The position numbers and the translations under genes were made by a program. Shown here one piece after another: positions 9,658 to 18,933 of a DNA stretch of 64,000 nt. How positions within the stretch are numbered: the first letter of the stretch is position 1; every line of letters starts with the position of its first letter. Origin of the DNA: Clostridium lentum (lineage in GTDB: Bacteria > Bacillota > Clostridia > Clostridiales > Clostridiaceae); contig NZ_JACOOQ010000003.1 of the NCBI RefSeq assembly GCF_014287815.1, positions 1 through 64,000 of the forward strand, in the 5' to 3' direction. The notes under the pieces are model-generated. The model worked only from the letters and a program-made list of their open reading frames with translations, searched no databases and was not told the origin of the DNA.

Positions 9658-9687
9658 ATATATAAAATTATTTGTGAGGTAATTGGT

Positions 9688-11034
9688 ATGGCTACACATA
9701 AAGATGATAAAAAAAGTGATAATGTCGCGAAGAAAAAGAGACTTAATGCTTCGGTGATTAGTAAGGCTGAAAGAGTACAAATGGAAAAAAGGAAAGAAGC
9801 TAGAAGAAAAGCAAAGAAAAAAGCTCAAAGAAAAAGAGCAGTAGCTTCTTTTGTAATATTAATTTTTTTACTGATAGCATTTACCGCAATATATGCTTTA
9901 TCATTTATTTTTGGGCTAAAGACAGATAATCTTGGAGGTGGAAAAGCACCAGCTAAAAATGAATCATTAAACATATTAGTGGTAGGTATGGATATAGGAG
10001 ATATTGATCAAGAAGGCAATACTGGACTTAGAAGAACAGATACAATGATGGTATTTAATTATAATCCTATTACTGATGTTGTTAATATTGTGTCAATACC
10101 AAGGGATACACTTATAGAAGTAGAAGATGCCTATGATTCTGAAGGGAATTACATTCCTTATTGGAAAATAAATGCTGCTTATGCTTTAGGCGGCGAAGAT
10201 GAACTTGTGATGCAGGTGAAAAAATTATTAGAAATAGATGTGAACTACATTGTTGAAATAGATTATAAGGCATTTAGGAGCATAATAGACGCCATTGGTG
10301 GAATAGAGATGTATATAGATAGAAATATGGATTATGATGATGATGCACAAAATCTTCATATTCATTTTAAAGAAGGTGAGACAGTTCTTTTAGATGGTGA
10401 AAAATCTGAAGAATTTATCAGATGGAGAAAGAATAATGATGGTAGTGGATTTGTTGATGGAGATTTAGGAAGAATATCAAATCAACAAAGATTCATGCAA
10501 GCTGTATTTAAGAAGATGATGAATCCTTTAATTTTACTAGATTTGCCAGATATTATGAATGCTGTAAAATCTAATGTAGTAACGAATATGAGTGGTAGTC
10601 AGATAATTAATTATGCTTTAAAGATTGTAAAGAATTCAGGAATAAGTATGCATACATTACAAGGGTATGATGAAAAAATATATGGACAATCATTTTTAGT
10701 TGTTGAAAAAAGTTATAATACAGATATATTAGACGCCCTTAAGTCAGGTGCATCTGTATCTTCTGTGGATAGAACTGGATATAACATTTTAGTTTTAAAT
10801 GGAACTAATACTAATGGATTAGCAGGGAATTTTAGAAGCGACCTTCAGAAAATAGGATATGTAAATGTTACTATAGATAATGCAGAGTCAACGGATAAAT
10901 CTATTATAATGTGTAAAGACAGTAAACTTAGAGATATATTAAAAAGTGATACAGGCATAGGTAAAACAAGTAAGGATATAAGTAATTATCCTGAATATGA
11001 TGCAGTTATAATTTTAGGTGAAGACTATAATTAA
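9688..11034 (+). CDS. LytR-CpsA-Psr family cell-wall glycopolymer ligase with LytR_C domain
   Basis: LCP enzymes transfer lipid-linked glycopolymers to peptidoglycan. The 448-residue protein has a very basic cytoplasmic N terminus (1-50), one membrane anchor (about 51-76), an LCP domain (about 93-270) with conserved RRTDTMMV and SIPRDT motifs, and a C-terminal LytR_C domain (about 355-445). It follows yqeK by 30 bases with GTGAGG before the start. In many Firmicutes rsfS comes next; here it does not. Confidence 0.92.
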   Translation: MATHKDDKKSDNVAKKKRLNASVISKAERVQMEKRKEARRKAKKKAQRKRAVASFVILIFLLIAFTAIYALSFIFGLKTDNLGGGKAPAKNESLNILVVGMDIGDIDQEGNTGLRRTDTMMVFNYNPITDVVNIVSIPRDTLIEVEDAYDSEGNYIPYWKINAAYALGGEDELVMQVKKLLEIDVNYIVEIDYKAFRSIIDAIGGIEMYIDRNMDYDDDAQNLHIHFKEGETVLLDGEKSEEFIRWRKNNDGSGFVDGDLGRISNQQRFMQAVFKKMMNPLILLDLPDIMNAVKSNVVTNMSGSQIINYALKIVKNSGISMHTLQGYDEKIYGQSFLVVEKSYNTDILDALKSGASVSSVDRTGYNILVLNGTNTNGLAGNFRSDLQKIGYVNVTIDNAESTDKSIIMCKDSKLRDILKSDTGIGKTSKDISNYPEYDAVIILGEDYN

Positions 11035-11058
11035 TTTATATTATGATGGAGGAGTTTA

Positions 11059-11964
11059 ATGAGCACTTTAGAAGAAAAAGTAGATAAGAGATTTGAAGGA
11101 AGAAAGATAAGGGAATTCTTAAAGGAAAAGATGGGATTATCATCAAGGCTCATAAAAGGTGCATCAATTGACAAGAGGATATTAGTAAATAATACTCCTG
11201 TTAAGATGAACTATGTGTTAAAGGAAAATGATGAAATTGTAATAAATTTAGCCAAAAAGGAAAGTCAAAATATCGCTCCAGAAAAGATAAATCTTGATAT
11301 AGTATATGAAGATAAAGATATCATAGTTATAAATAAAGCACCTAATATGGTGGTACATCCAACTAAAAGATATCAAAGTGGAACCCTTGCCAATGGGTTA
11401 TTATATTACTTTAAAGAAAGTAAGCAAGATTGTATAGTAAGGCTAGTAAGCAGATTGGATATGGATACATCAGGTCTTATAATAGTGGCAAAGAACCAGT
11501 ATGCTCATAGCGAGTTATCTAATCAAATGCAAAACAATAATGTAGAAAAACGATATCTAGCTTTAGTTCATGGCAATTTTACAGAAAAGGAAGGAACAAT
11601 AGACCTTCCTATATATAGACCAGAAATCGAAGGAGTTATGGCGAGAGTCGTAGATAGAAGAGGTCAAAGAAGTGTAACTCATTATAAAGTAATAGAAAGC
11701 TATAAAGATGCTGAACTTGTTGAATGTCTATTAGAAACTGGTAGAACACATCAAATTAGAGTTCATATGAAAGCAATGGGTCATCCAATTTATGGGGATA
11801 CTTTATATGGTGATACAGATGATAGTGCTTTAATTTGTAGGCAGGCTTTACATTCTTATAAATTAAAATTTCAATCTCCAAGAACAAAAGAGGAATTAGC
11901 ATTAACAGCAAACCTTCCAGCAGATATAGAAAAATTAATAGTAAGCTTAAAAAAAGCAAAATAA
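11059..11964 (+). CDS. RluA/RluD-family pseudouridine synthase
   Basis: Isomerises uridines in rRNA or tRNA. The 301-residue protein has an N-terminal S4 RNA-binding domain (about 12-65) and the synthase domain with SRLDMDTSGL, where D134 is the catalytic aspartate, and a downstream TGRTHQIRVHM motif. GGAGG precedes the start. The domain order fits RluD-like enzymes; the exact target uridines cannot be told from sequence. Confidence 0.92.
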   Translation: MSTLEEKVDKRFEGRKIREFLKEKMGLSSRLIKGASIDKRILVNNTPVKMNYVLKENDEIVINLAKKESQNIAPEKINLDIVYEDKDIIVINKAPNMVVHPTKRYQSGTLANGLLYYFKESKQDCIVRLVSRLDMDTSGLIIVAKNQYAHSELSNQMQNNNVEKRYLALVHGNFTEKEGTIDLPIYRPEIEGVMARVVDRRGQRSVTHYKVIESYKDAELVECLLETGRTHQIRVHMKAMGHPIYGDTLYGDTDDSALICRQALHSYKLKFQSPRTKEELALTANLPADIEKLIVSLKKAK

Positions 11965-11997
11965 ACGAGTCCAATTTTGGACTCATTTATTTTGCTT
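11954..11997. terminator. Bidirectional terminator between convergent genes
   Basis: GAGTCCAA/TTGGACTC is extended by AAGCAAAATAAA/TTTATTTTGCTT, giving a long stem that serves the pseudouridine synthase on + and the carboxypeptidase on -. It overlaps the last codons of the + gene. Confidence 0.85.
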
Positions 11998-12004
11998 GGA
12001 AATA

Positions 12005-13324
12005 TTAAAATCTATGTTTTCTCCTTATTCTTCTTCTGCGTTTATTGTAACGAATTTTTCTTTTTATATTGAAATAAATTATTCTTAAAATAATAAATAT
12101 AGAAACTATGATAGGAATAAAGAATTTGTTTGAAGATATACTGTTTACTGTTTCTTCTGCCTTGACAGAAGTAGTGTAAGTTCTTGACCCTGCACTTATC
12201 AAGTTAACATTAGTATAGGTACTTCCATTTACTAAAAGTGAAGCATTTTCAAATAATATGTCTCCTTCACTAATAGTTTGAGTAGAATAATCTTTCTTGA
12301 CGTAATTAACAGTTATAGAAGGATATAGATTATCAGTTGATAAGAAAGTATAATATATATCTCTGTCACTTGTTAATGGAATAGTAACATCATCATTAAT
12401 TACATAATTATCTAAAATGTCGCCTATAGACACTATTTTTTTTGTAATAAAGTTTTCAAAGCCCCACTCAAATACAGGACCAACGCTTTTATAATGTTCA
12501 GCCTTATTATTTGCATTTAAAAAAGCAGCAATTAAATATTGAGAATCCTTTTTTGCAGCTGCCACATAAGTATGATTTGCTTCATCAGTCCAGCCAGTTT
12601 TCCCTGTAAATATATAATCATAAACATATTCAGGATAGTTATATTTTGCATAACTTGAGTAAGGTGAACAATTATTACCATTTATTGCCCAACGTTCACT
12701 ACCATCTGTATAAGGATGATTTTTGTAATAATATTCATCAATTTGTGATATTCTAACAAAATCATTATATTCAGCTGCATATTGTAATATTAAAGCTAAG
12801 TCGTGAGCAGTAGTAAGATGTCCTTCTTCATGTAAACCACTTGGATTTTTAAATGTAGTATTTACAGCACCAATTTCATGGGCTTTTCTTGTCATCATTT
12901 GAGCAAAATTTTCTATTGAACCCCCTACATGTTCAGCAAGTGCTTCAGCAGCATCATTAGCTGATGGTAATAAAAGTCCAATAAGTAATTCCTCTATAGT
13001 GTAAACTTCACCTTCTTGAAGTCCCATAGAACTTCCATCGGCATAAGGAGGATTTTCTCCAATGGTAACTTGTTCATTAAGTGAGCAGTTTTCTAAAGTA
13101 ATTATTGCTGTCATTACTTTTGTTGTAGATGCTGGTTCAAATTGAACATCTGAATTTTTTTCATAGAGAATATCTCCAGTATATCCATCTATTAAGCACA
13201 CACCCTGTGCATTTAATTCAGGTACTTCACTAACATAAGCATTAGCATTTATCATGCATATATTCAAAATTAAAATAACAAAAATAAAAAGTGAAGCAAT
13301 TATTTTTTTTGTATAGTTCCCCAT
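12005..13324 (-). CDS. D-alanyl-D-alanine carboxypeptidase (DacF/PBP5 type)
   Basis: Trims the terminal D-Ala of peptidoglycan stem peptides outside the membrane. The 439-residue protein has a signal peptide (about 1-29), SxxK motif S66-T-T-K69, SxN motif S121-A-N123 and KTG at 242-244. A beta-rich PBP5-type C-terminal domain follows, then a membrane segment (about 398-416) and a strongly basic tail. GGGAGA lies before the ATG. The gene stands alone and converges on the pseudouridine synthase. Confidence 0.93.
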   Translation of the reverse strand: MGNYTKKIIASLFIFVILILNICMINANAYVSEVPELNAQGVCLIDGYTGDILYEKNSDVQFEPASTTKVMTAIITLENCSLNEQVTIGENPPYADGSSMGLQEGEVYTIEELLIGLLLPSANDAAEALAEHVGGSIENFAQMMTRKAHEIGAVNTTFKNPSGLHEEGHLTTAHDLALILQYAAEYNDFVRISQIDEYYYKNHPYTDGSERWAINGNNCSPYSSYAKYNYPEYVYDYIFTGKTGWTDEANHTYVAAAKKDSQYLIAAFLNANNKAEHYKSVGPVFEWGFENFITKKIVSIGDILDNYVINDDVTIPLTSDRDIYYTFLSTDNLYPSITVNYVKKDYSTQTISEGDILFENASLLVNGSTYTNVNLISAGSRTYTTSVKAEETVNSISSNKFFIPIIVSIFIILRIIYFNIKRKIRYNKRRRRIRRKHRF

Positions 13325-13471
13325 AAGTATCTCCCATGTATGTTTTTATTCTTTTTCATTTTAGCAAAAATTATATATAAATTCTATTTATATGTATGAA
13401 AATTACCGAAAATTCAGATTAAATTTAATATATATGTTAATAATTATATATTATGAAAAAGGTGGGAGAAA

Positions 13472-14140
13472 ATGATTGACTTAAAAAATAAAAAGATTAT
13501 AGGGTTAGTTATAATAACCATTATTATTTTTATTGTTTCAATATTTTTATATAAACAAAAAAGTAGTAATGCTTTCAAGGAAGAATATATGACGGAAATA
13601 TTTGAGGAAGAAAGTAATGATAACATGGAATATACCGAAACATTAGAAGAAGATACCACTATTATCAATGAAGATAGTATAGACAGAAATAAAATAATTG
13701 TTGAAATAAAAGGAGAAGTTGCAAAGCCAGATGTTTATCAGTTAGAAGAAGGAAGTATTATTAAGGATTTAATTGATATGGCAGGTGGAGTTACAGAGGA
13801 AGCAGATTTGAGCAGAATTAACAGAGCAGAGGAACTTCTAAATCATGAACTTATTATTATTGGTAATATTAATGATGAGACAGAAAGTAGTGTAGTTCAA
13901 AATAATAGTACATACAGTAGTAACGGTAATAATAGCGATAAAGTTAGCACATTAATAAATATAAATACAGCAGATTTAGAACAACTTAAGGAGATAACAG
14001 GAATTGGTAATATAAAAGCACAAAGCATAATTGATTATAGAGAAGCTAATGGAGGTTTCAAATCTTTAGAGGAATTAAAAAATGTTGATGGAATAGGTGA
14101 TAAGACTTTTGAAAAGATAAAAGAGCAAATAACTTTATAA
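13472..14140 (+). CDS. comEA: ComEA-like DNA-binding protein (SLBB + helix-hairpin-helix)
   Basis: ComEA binds incoming double-stranded DNA at the membrane during transformation. The 222-residue protein has an N-terminal anchor (about 8-26), an acidic linker, an SLBB domain (about 72-133, with EVAKPDVYQL) and a C-terminal (HhH)2 domain starting ININTADLEQLKEITGIG. No other competence genes are adjacent. In clostridia comEA homologues are common even without proven natural competence. Confidence 0.9.
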   Translation: MIDLKNKKIIGLVIITIIIFIVSIFLYKQKSSNAFKEEYMTEIFEEESNDNMEYTETLEEDTTIINEDSIDRNKIIVEIKGEVAKPDVYQLEEGSIIKDLIDMAGGVTEEADLSRINRAEELLNHELIIIGNINDETESSVVQNNSTYSSNGNNSDKVSTLININTADLEQLKEITGIGNIKAQSIIDYREANGGFKSLEELKNVDGIGDKTFEKIKEQITL

Positions 14141-14182
14141 GTATTTGACATATGAATTTTATTTAAAGATTAGTGCTAAAAC

Positions 14183-14211
14183 TTTAAAATAACTTTTTGA
14201 AATGTTATAAT
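14183..14211 (+). promoter_or_regulatory. Probable promoter of the lipoprotein gene
   Basis: A perfect TATAAT (14206-14211) has a weak TTTAAA 17 bases upstream. Its position 55 bases before the start codon fits. Confidence 0.45.
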
Positions 14212-14265
14212 ATATTGGATTTAAGAAATCATAAAAACTTTTATCGATGGAAGAAGAGGTAATTT

Positions 14266-14934
14266 ATGAATAAAAAGAGAATTTCAATTATTTTAAGCGG
14301 ATTATTAATGATGACTATGGTATCATGTACTAATAAAGATAATATTAGTATTTCATTAGAGGATAATAAAGCTAGAGTTATAGAAAATATACAAGCTGAA
14401 GGTACATGGGCAACTGATTACTCTAGAAATGAAGTTCAAAATTTACATGAAGAAATATTACACAGAATAGAAGATATATGTACTATACTAGAAGTACAAG
14501 ATGAATATAGTTTACATGAAGAAGTTAAAGATGAAAATGGAACAACTGTAAATAGAAATGGTCTATATTTAGAAATACCAGAACCAGAAAGCAACAGAAT
14601 AGAAAGTATGACATATGAATTAGTTCAATATGGAAATGATTTATCTTCTGGTAAGCTGGTATTAAAAATTGGATTTAACCTTGATAATAAAGCAATAAAA
14701 GAAGAAGGAGAATTCAAATTTGAAAATACAGCTATAAAAGCTTTCTCAGAAGCCTTTACAGGGGAAGAGAATAGGGATTATACTGAATTAAATAAAGAAA
14801 TATATGATATAATCACTAATAGTTCAGGAGTAAATAAAATTGAAAATAAACTTGATGGATTATCAGAAACAATAACTATAACAGATGATTATTTAATTTA
14901 TACATTAGAAAGTAAAGAGTATAACTTTAAATAA
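14266..14934 (+). CDS. Uncharacterised lipoprotein
   Basis: This 222-residue protein has a type II signal peptide with lipobox TMVSC (lipid-attached C21), so it should be anchored on the outer face of the membrane. The rest is soluble, charged and shows no motif I recognise. It is probably cotranscribed with the downstream RDD gene (19-base gap with GGAGG). Function unknown. Confidence 0.75.
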   Translation: MNKKRISIILSGLLMMTMVSCTNKDNISISLEDNKARVIENIQAEGTWATDYSRNEVQNLHEEILHRIEDICTILEVQDEYSLHEEVKDENGTTVNRNGLYLEIPEPESNRIESMTYELVQYGNDLSSGKLVLKIGFNLDNKAIKEEGEFKFENTAIKAFSEAFTGEENRDYTELNKEIYDIITNSSGVNKIENKLDGLSETITITDDYLIYTLESKEYNFK

Positions 14935-14953
14935 AAAATGGAGGAGATAATAA

Positions 14954-15289
14954 ATGAATAATAAAGATGAATTTGAAAATTTAGAGGAAAATATTGAAGA
15001 AGGGATATCAGAAGAAATAGTAGTAGATACTGTTTTAAAAGAAGATGGAAAAGTAATTAGGTTTATTAAAAATATTTTAAGTGGTATTGTAGACCAAATA
15101 GTGGCAGTGGTTATTGCGTTAATATTATATTTAGCAATTTCGTTAATATTTAAGGTTGCAGGTTATAAAATAGTTATGAGAGAGGAAATGTTCCTTATTG
15201 TGTTTATTGTAAGTAATGTGTTATATTATCCTTTAGTACAAGAATTTTTAGGCGGTAAAACATTAGGAAGAAAATTTGTATTAAGATAA
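14954..15289 (+). CDS. RDD-family membrane protein
   Basis: The 111-residue protein has an acidic N-terminal stretch, two membrane segments (about 47-68 and 75-92) and ends GGKTLGRKFVLR, a C-terminal signature common in RDD proteins. The RDD name comes from Arg-Asp-Asp residues in the first helix region; here VDQIVA lies at that place. Proposed roles in the family include ion transport, unproven here. Confidence 0.7.
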   Translation: MNNKDEFENLEENIEEGISEEIVVDTVLKEDGKVIRFIKNILSGIVDQIVAVVIALILYLAISLIFKVAGYKIVMREEMFLIVFIVSNVLYYPLVQEFLGGKTLGRKFVLR

Positions 15290-15326
15290 TATGCTTATGA
15301 TGAATAAATATAAATAGGAGTGGACT

Positions 15327-16688
15327 ATGAAAAGAGGAAGCCAAGTTACAATAAAAATTGAAAAGACAGAATTTCCTTCTGTTGGGATAAGTGAATTTGA
15401 AGGTAAAAAATTATATATTAAAGGGGCTTTCCCAGGTCAAACTGTAAAAGGAACTGTAAAGAAAAAAAGAGATACATATGCAGATGTTAAACTTGTAGAA
15501 GTTTTAGAAAAAGCACCATATGAAATAGAGGCACCATGTCCTCATTTTGGTGTTTGTGGAGGGTGTAGCTCTCAAAACTTAACTTATGAAAAACAATTAG
15601 AGTTATTGAGTGATGAAGTATGTGAGCTATTTGAAGATAAAGATATCCCAATGGGAATGTATCTTGGAGTTAAAGGTAGCGAAAATACTTGGGAATATAG
15701 AAATAAGATGGAATTCACTTTTGGTGATTTAGAAAAAGGTGGAGAGCTTACTTTAGGTATGCATATGAAAGGTAAATCTTTTGGTGTGCTTACAGTTGAT
15801 AACTGTATGATAGTGGATGAAGACTTTAGAAAAGTTCTTACACTTACAGTAGATTACTTTAGAAAGCAAAACCTTCCTTACTATAGAGTAATGAAGAGAG
15901 AAGGATACTTAAGACATCTTGTAGTTAGAAAAGCATCTAATACTGGAGAACTTATGGTAAACCTTGTTACAACTACTCAAATAGATTTTGATTTAAGTGA
16001 ATATACAGAAATTTTAAAATCACAAACTTATAAAGGTCAATTAGTATCAGTATTACATACTGAAAATGATTCATTCTCAGATGCAGTAGTACCTGAAAAA
16101 GTTAATATACTATATGGTAGAGATTATATAATAGAAGAATTACTAGATCTTAAATTTAAGATATCACCATTTTCATTCTTTCAAACTAACTCTAGAGGAG
16201 CAGAATCTCTTTATAGTATAGTAAGGGATTTCATGGGGAATGGGGAGAATAAAGTTGTGTTTGACCTTTACTGTGGAACAGGAACTATCGGGCAAATAGC
16301 AGCACATAATGCTAAAAAGGTTATTGGGCTTGAACTTATTGAAGAAGCTGTTGAAGCAGCAAAAGAAAATGCTAAGCTAAATGGTTTAGATAACTGTGAA
16401 TTTATTGCTGGTGATGTTGCAGAAACAATTAAGCAAGTCAAAGTTAAACCAGACATAATAATTTTAGATCCACCAAGAAGTGGTGTATCTCCAAAAGCCT
16501 TAGATTACGTAATTAAATTTAATGCAAAAGAAATAATCTATGTTTCATGTAATCCAAAAACAATGGTGGATAACTTAGAAACTCTACTAGTAGCAGGTTA
16601 TAAAGTAGAAAAGAGTAAAGTTAAGGACATGTTCCCAAATACTCCTCACGCTGAGACCTGTGTGAAGTTAATTAAATCTGAAAAATAA
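15327..16688 (+). CDS. rlmD: 23S rRNA (uracil-C5)-methyltransferase, RlmD/RumA family
   Basis: SAM-dependent RNA uracil C5-methyltransferase. The 453-residue protein has an N-terminal TRAM domain (about 1-60), [4Fe-4S] cysteines C71, C77, C80 in [10 protein letters not shown] plus a later Cys, the SAM motif [18 protein letters not shown], and the nucleophile C408 in YVSCNPKT. The C terminus is intact ([13 protein letters not shown]). Its 3' end is the left border of the accessory island, and a diverged copy of that end lies at 24820-24873. Clostridia often carry more than one RlmD-like protein, so the target uridine is uncertain. Confidence 0.93.
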   Translation: MKRGSQVTIKIEKTEFPSVGISEFEGKKLYIKGAFPGQTVKGTVKKKRDTYADVKLVEVLEKAPYEIEAPCPHFGVCGGCSSQNLTYEKQLELLSDEVCELFEDKDIPMGMYLGVKGSENTWEYRNKMEFTFGDLEKGGELTLGMHMKGKSFGVLTVDNCMIVDEDFRKVLTLTVDYFRKQNLPYYRVMKREGYLRHLVVRKASNTGELMVNLVTTTQIDFDLSEYTEILKSQTYKGQLVSVLHTENDSFSDAVVPEKVNILYGRDYIIEELLDLKFKISPFSFFQTNSRGAESLYSIVRDFMGNGENKVVFDLYCGTGTIGQIAAHNAKKVIGLELIEEAVEAAKENAKLNGLDNCEFIAGDVAETIKQVKVKPDIIILDPPRSGVSPKALDYVIKFNAKEIIYVSCNPKTMVDNLETLLVAGYKVEKSKVKDMFPNTPHAETCVKLIKSEK

Positions 16689-16751
16689 ATGGAAGCTTCC
16701 GAGAATCTAGAGACTGTAGATAATTTTGTGTAATATAGTTTCTTATAAATC

Positions 16752-16791
16752 AAATATTACTGGAAATTTTGATTTTCAGTAATATTTTTTT
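16752..16791 (+). terminator. Terminator just inside the left IS end
   Basis: AAATATTACTG (16752-16762) pairs with CAGTAATATTT (16777-16787), followed by T residues. It would stop rlmD transcription from entering the element. Confidence 0.65.
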
Positions 16792-16829
16792 ATTATCTAG
16801 AAATACTAATAATGTGTTTTTCTATTCTT

Positions 16830-16861
16830 GTATATTATCTAACAAAAGTTAGATAATATAC
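16830..16861. repeat. Perfect 14-bp hairpin downstream of the transposase
   Basis: GTATATTATCTAAC - AAAA - GTTAGATAATATAC. It lies 27 bases past the transposase stop without a U-run, so it may act as an mRNA 3'-end structure rather than a classic terminator. Confidence 0.6.
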
Positions 16862-16887
16862 ATAAATTTTATAAAAAGTACAAGCTT

Positions 16888-18126
16888 TTATGCTAATTCA
16901 TCTTTTAATTCTTCAGTAAAAAATAATGTTAGCTCCGCTAGCGTAGCACCCCAGTTTGGAACTGGTTGAGTCCATTTTTCCATGATTTCCATAGTTGCTA
17001 GATATACACACTTGTTTAGAGATTCATCTGTAGGAAATATAGTTCTAGATTTAGTATACTTACGCACCTGTCTATTGAATCCTTCAAGTGCATTAGTTGT
17101 ATAGATGATTTTTCTTATTCTAGGTGAAAAATCAAAGAAAGTAGATAAGTTATTCCAGTTGTTATACCATGAATCTATGACCATTCCATAACTATTTCCC
17201 CAAGTTTCTTTTAGTTTGTCTAGCTGCGCCAACGCAAGTTCTTCGGTTGTAGCTTTATAAACTTCTTTTAAATCTTTCATAAATGATTTTTTATCTTTTG
17301 ATGCTATGTATTTTATAGAGTTTCTTATTTGATGAACAATACATGTTTGTATATTAGCTGATGGAAATACGGTTTGAATAGCTTGTGGTAACCCTTTAAG
17401 ACCATCCATACAAGCAATTAAGATTTCCTTTACACCTCTATTTTTTAAGTCATTGCAAATACCTAGCCAAAACTTAGCTCCTTCAGCTTCATCAACCCAT
17501 AGTCCAAGAATATCCTTATATCCTTCCATCGTATATCCTAAACAAATATATACAGCCTTATTAACTATTTTTCCATTGCTTCTAACCTTAAAGTACATAG
17601 CATCTAAATAAACTATTGGATATATTTTATCTAACATTCTATTTTGCCATTCGGTAGCGGTAGCTATTACTTTATCTGTTATTTTAGAAACCATTGATGG
17701 TGAGATTGTTATTCCATATAAATCTTCTATTTCAGCCTGAATATCGCTAGTAGTTATACCCTTAGCATAAAGAGAGATTATTTTTTTATCTAGTTCATTA
17801 CAAACAGTTTCATATTTCTTTACTATTTGAGGTTCGAATTCAGACTTTCTATCCCTTGGTATATCGAGATCAACAGTTCCAAATGAACTTCTTAGATTTT
17901 TTTGGCTATATCCATTTCTATAATTTCTTTCGCTAGGTTCAATATCGCTTTGACGTTGGTATTTATCTCTTCCGAGATGTTCATCCATTTCTGCTTCAAG
18001 TATATTTTCTAGTACATCCTTAACTAACATTTGAACTAACCCGTTCTTTCCAAGAACGTCATCGATTGTTTTACACTTTTTTACCTCTGAATTGTAATCA
18101 AAATTGATATCATTTTTTCTTCCCAT
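16888..18126 (-). CDS. IS256-family (mutator-type) transposase
   Basis: This 412-residue DDE transposase has the acidic triad D175 (YLDAMYF), D241 (CMDGLKGL) and E348 (NALEGFNRQ), with the family segment EMDEHLG near residue 46. The frame is complete, so the element may be active. AGGAGGAA precedes the start. It is the only mobility gene in the island; no integrase is present. Confidence 0.95.
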   Translation of the reverse strand: MGRKNDINFDYNSEVKKCKTIDDVLGKNGLVQMLVKDVLENILEAEMDEHLGRDKYQRQSDIEPSERNYRNGYSQKNLRSSFGTVDLDIPRDRKSEFEPQIVKKYETVCNELDKKIISLYAKGITTSDIQAEIEDLYGITISPSMVSKITDKVIATATEWQNRMLDKIYPIVYLDAMYFKVRSNGKIVNKAVYICLGYTMEGYKDILGLWVDEAEGAKFWLGICNDLKNRGVKEILIACMDGLKGLPQAIQTVFPSANIQTCIVHQIRNSIKYIASKDKKSFMKDLKEVYKATTEELALAQLDKLKETWGNSYGMVIDSWYNNWNNLSTFFDFSPRIRKIIYTTNALEGFNRQVRKYTKSRTIFPTDESLNKCVYLATMEIMEKWTQPVPNWGATLAELTLFFTEELKDELA

Positions 18127-18192
18127 AAAAATTCCTCCTAAAATTTATATTGTATATTATTCCAAATCTACCAACTAATCATACAAAAAAAA

Positions 18193-18232
18193 GAGTAGAT
18201 AGATTTGTGTTTTACACAAACTTATCTACTCT
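18193..18232 (-). terminator. Terminator hairpin built from the right IS end
   Basis: On the minus strand AGAGTAGATA..TTTGTGT pairs with ACACAAA..TATCTACTCT and is followed by eight T. It terminates the XRE gene and uses the IS inverted repeat as one arm, which would also shield the transposase from read-through. Confidence 0.8.
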
Positions 18233-18555
18233 CCCTGCATTTCAGCAAGTTTCAATTCTACCATACCTTCAATTTTTAATTTTTCTTTTTCTGGCAATTT
18301 TCTAAAGTTAGTTATAAAGTTTATTTCTTCCTCTGATAAGTCGAAGTTAGCAGTATCCAATCCTAAAAGCCAGTCAGAACTAACATTAAAATACTTTGCA
18401 AGTTTTGATAATATCTCAATGTTTGGTTCTCTTTTATCTTTTTCATATTTATGCAAATTTTCAAATTGAAGAGTATCCATTAATTCACGCTGTGTTACAC
18501 CAGCTTTTTTTCTTAAATAAGCAAGTTTTTCTCCTAAAGTTTCTATTCTAAACAC
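18226..18555 (-). CDS. XRE-family HTH repressor
   Basis: This 109-residue protein has an N-terminal Cro/CI-type helix-turn-helix (about 7-62; LAYLRKKAGVTQRELMDTL and YEKDKREPNIEILSKLAKYF) and a short helical tail ending LKLAEMQGE. Its TAG stop lies at the edge of the IS inverted repeat, so the last residues may have been altered by insertion. It is transcribed away from the HTH/membrane/lipoprotein genes, with three operator-like repeats between. It is likely the island's repressor and autoregulated. Confidence 0.85.
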   Translation of the reverse strand: MFRIETLGEKLAYLRKKAGVTQRELMDTLQFENLHKYEKDKREPNIEILSKLAKYFNVSSDWLLGLDTANFDLSEEEINFITNFRKLPEKEKLKIEGMVELKLAEMQGE

Positions 18556-18564
18556 CTCTCTTAA

Positions 18565-18638
18565 AGTCTAAATGACTTAAAAATATACAAAAAGAGTCTT
18601 AATGACTACAAAAATATTGATTCAGAGTCAAAATGACT
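18565..18638. promoter_or_regulatory. Three AGTC-N5-GACT operator repeats
   Basis: Palindromes AGTC-TAAAT-GACT (18565-18577), AGTC-TTAAT-GACT (18595-18607) and AGTC-AAAAT-GACT (18626-18638) are spaced 30 and 31 bases centre to centre, about three helical turns. They fill the gap between two divergent HTH genes. A minus promoter (TTGTAG, 18 bases, TATATT) would overlap the first two. Confidence 0.75.
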
Positions 18639-18731
18639 TTAAAATAGATATTGGATAAGAAATTACATCATTTTAAGGTCAAATTTATTATAACATAATG
18701 AGCTTAAGATATAAATTAAAGGAGGAGGTTT

Positions 18732-18932
18732 ATGAACCAAGATACAGATTTGTTTGGAGTAATTGTGAAGAAGAGGTTAATAGAATTAAAAATGACACAA
18801 AGAGATTTAGCTAAAAAATTAAATATGAATGAAAATTATTTAACAGACATATTAGCAGGAAGAAAGAGTGGTGCAAAATACAGAAATAACATTTTAAGTG
18901 AAATTGGATTAATAGAAGAGTTGGGGGATTAA
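18732..18932 (+). CDS. Small Cro-like HTH protein
   Basis: The 66-residue protein is essentially one XRE/Cro fold (RLIELKMTQRDLAKKLNMNENYLTDILAGRK). GGAGGAGG precedes it. It stands opposite the XRE repressor, like the cI/cro pair of mobile elements, and is followed one base later by a membrane-protein gene. Confidence 0.8.
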   Translation: MNQDTDLFGVIVKKRLIELKMTQRDLAKKLNMNENYLTDILAGRKSGAKYRNNILSEIGLIEELGD

Positions 18933-18933
18933 A

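Larger units (their letters stand above)
16716..18229 (-). mobile_element. IS256-family insertion sequence
   Basis: The element is bounded by near-perfect 18-bp inverted repeats: 16716-16733 (GTAGATAATTTTGTGTAA) and the complement of 18212-18229, which differs at one base. It holds one transposase gene. No 8-9 bp target duplication is visible (left flank TAGAGACT, right flank TCTCCCTG), so one side may have been rearranged after insertion. The right repeat overlaps the end of the XRE regulator gene. Confidence 0.75.
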
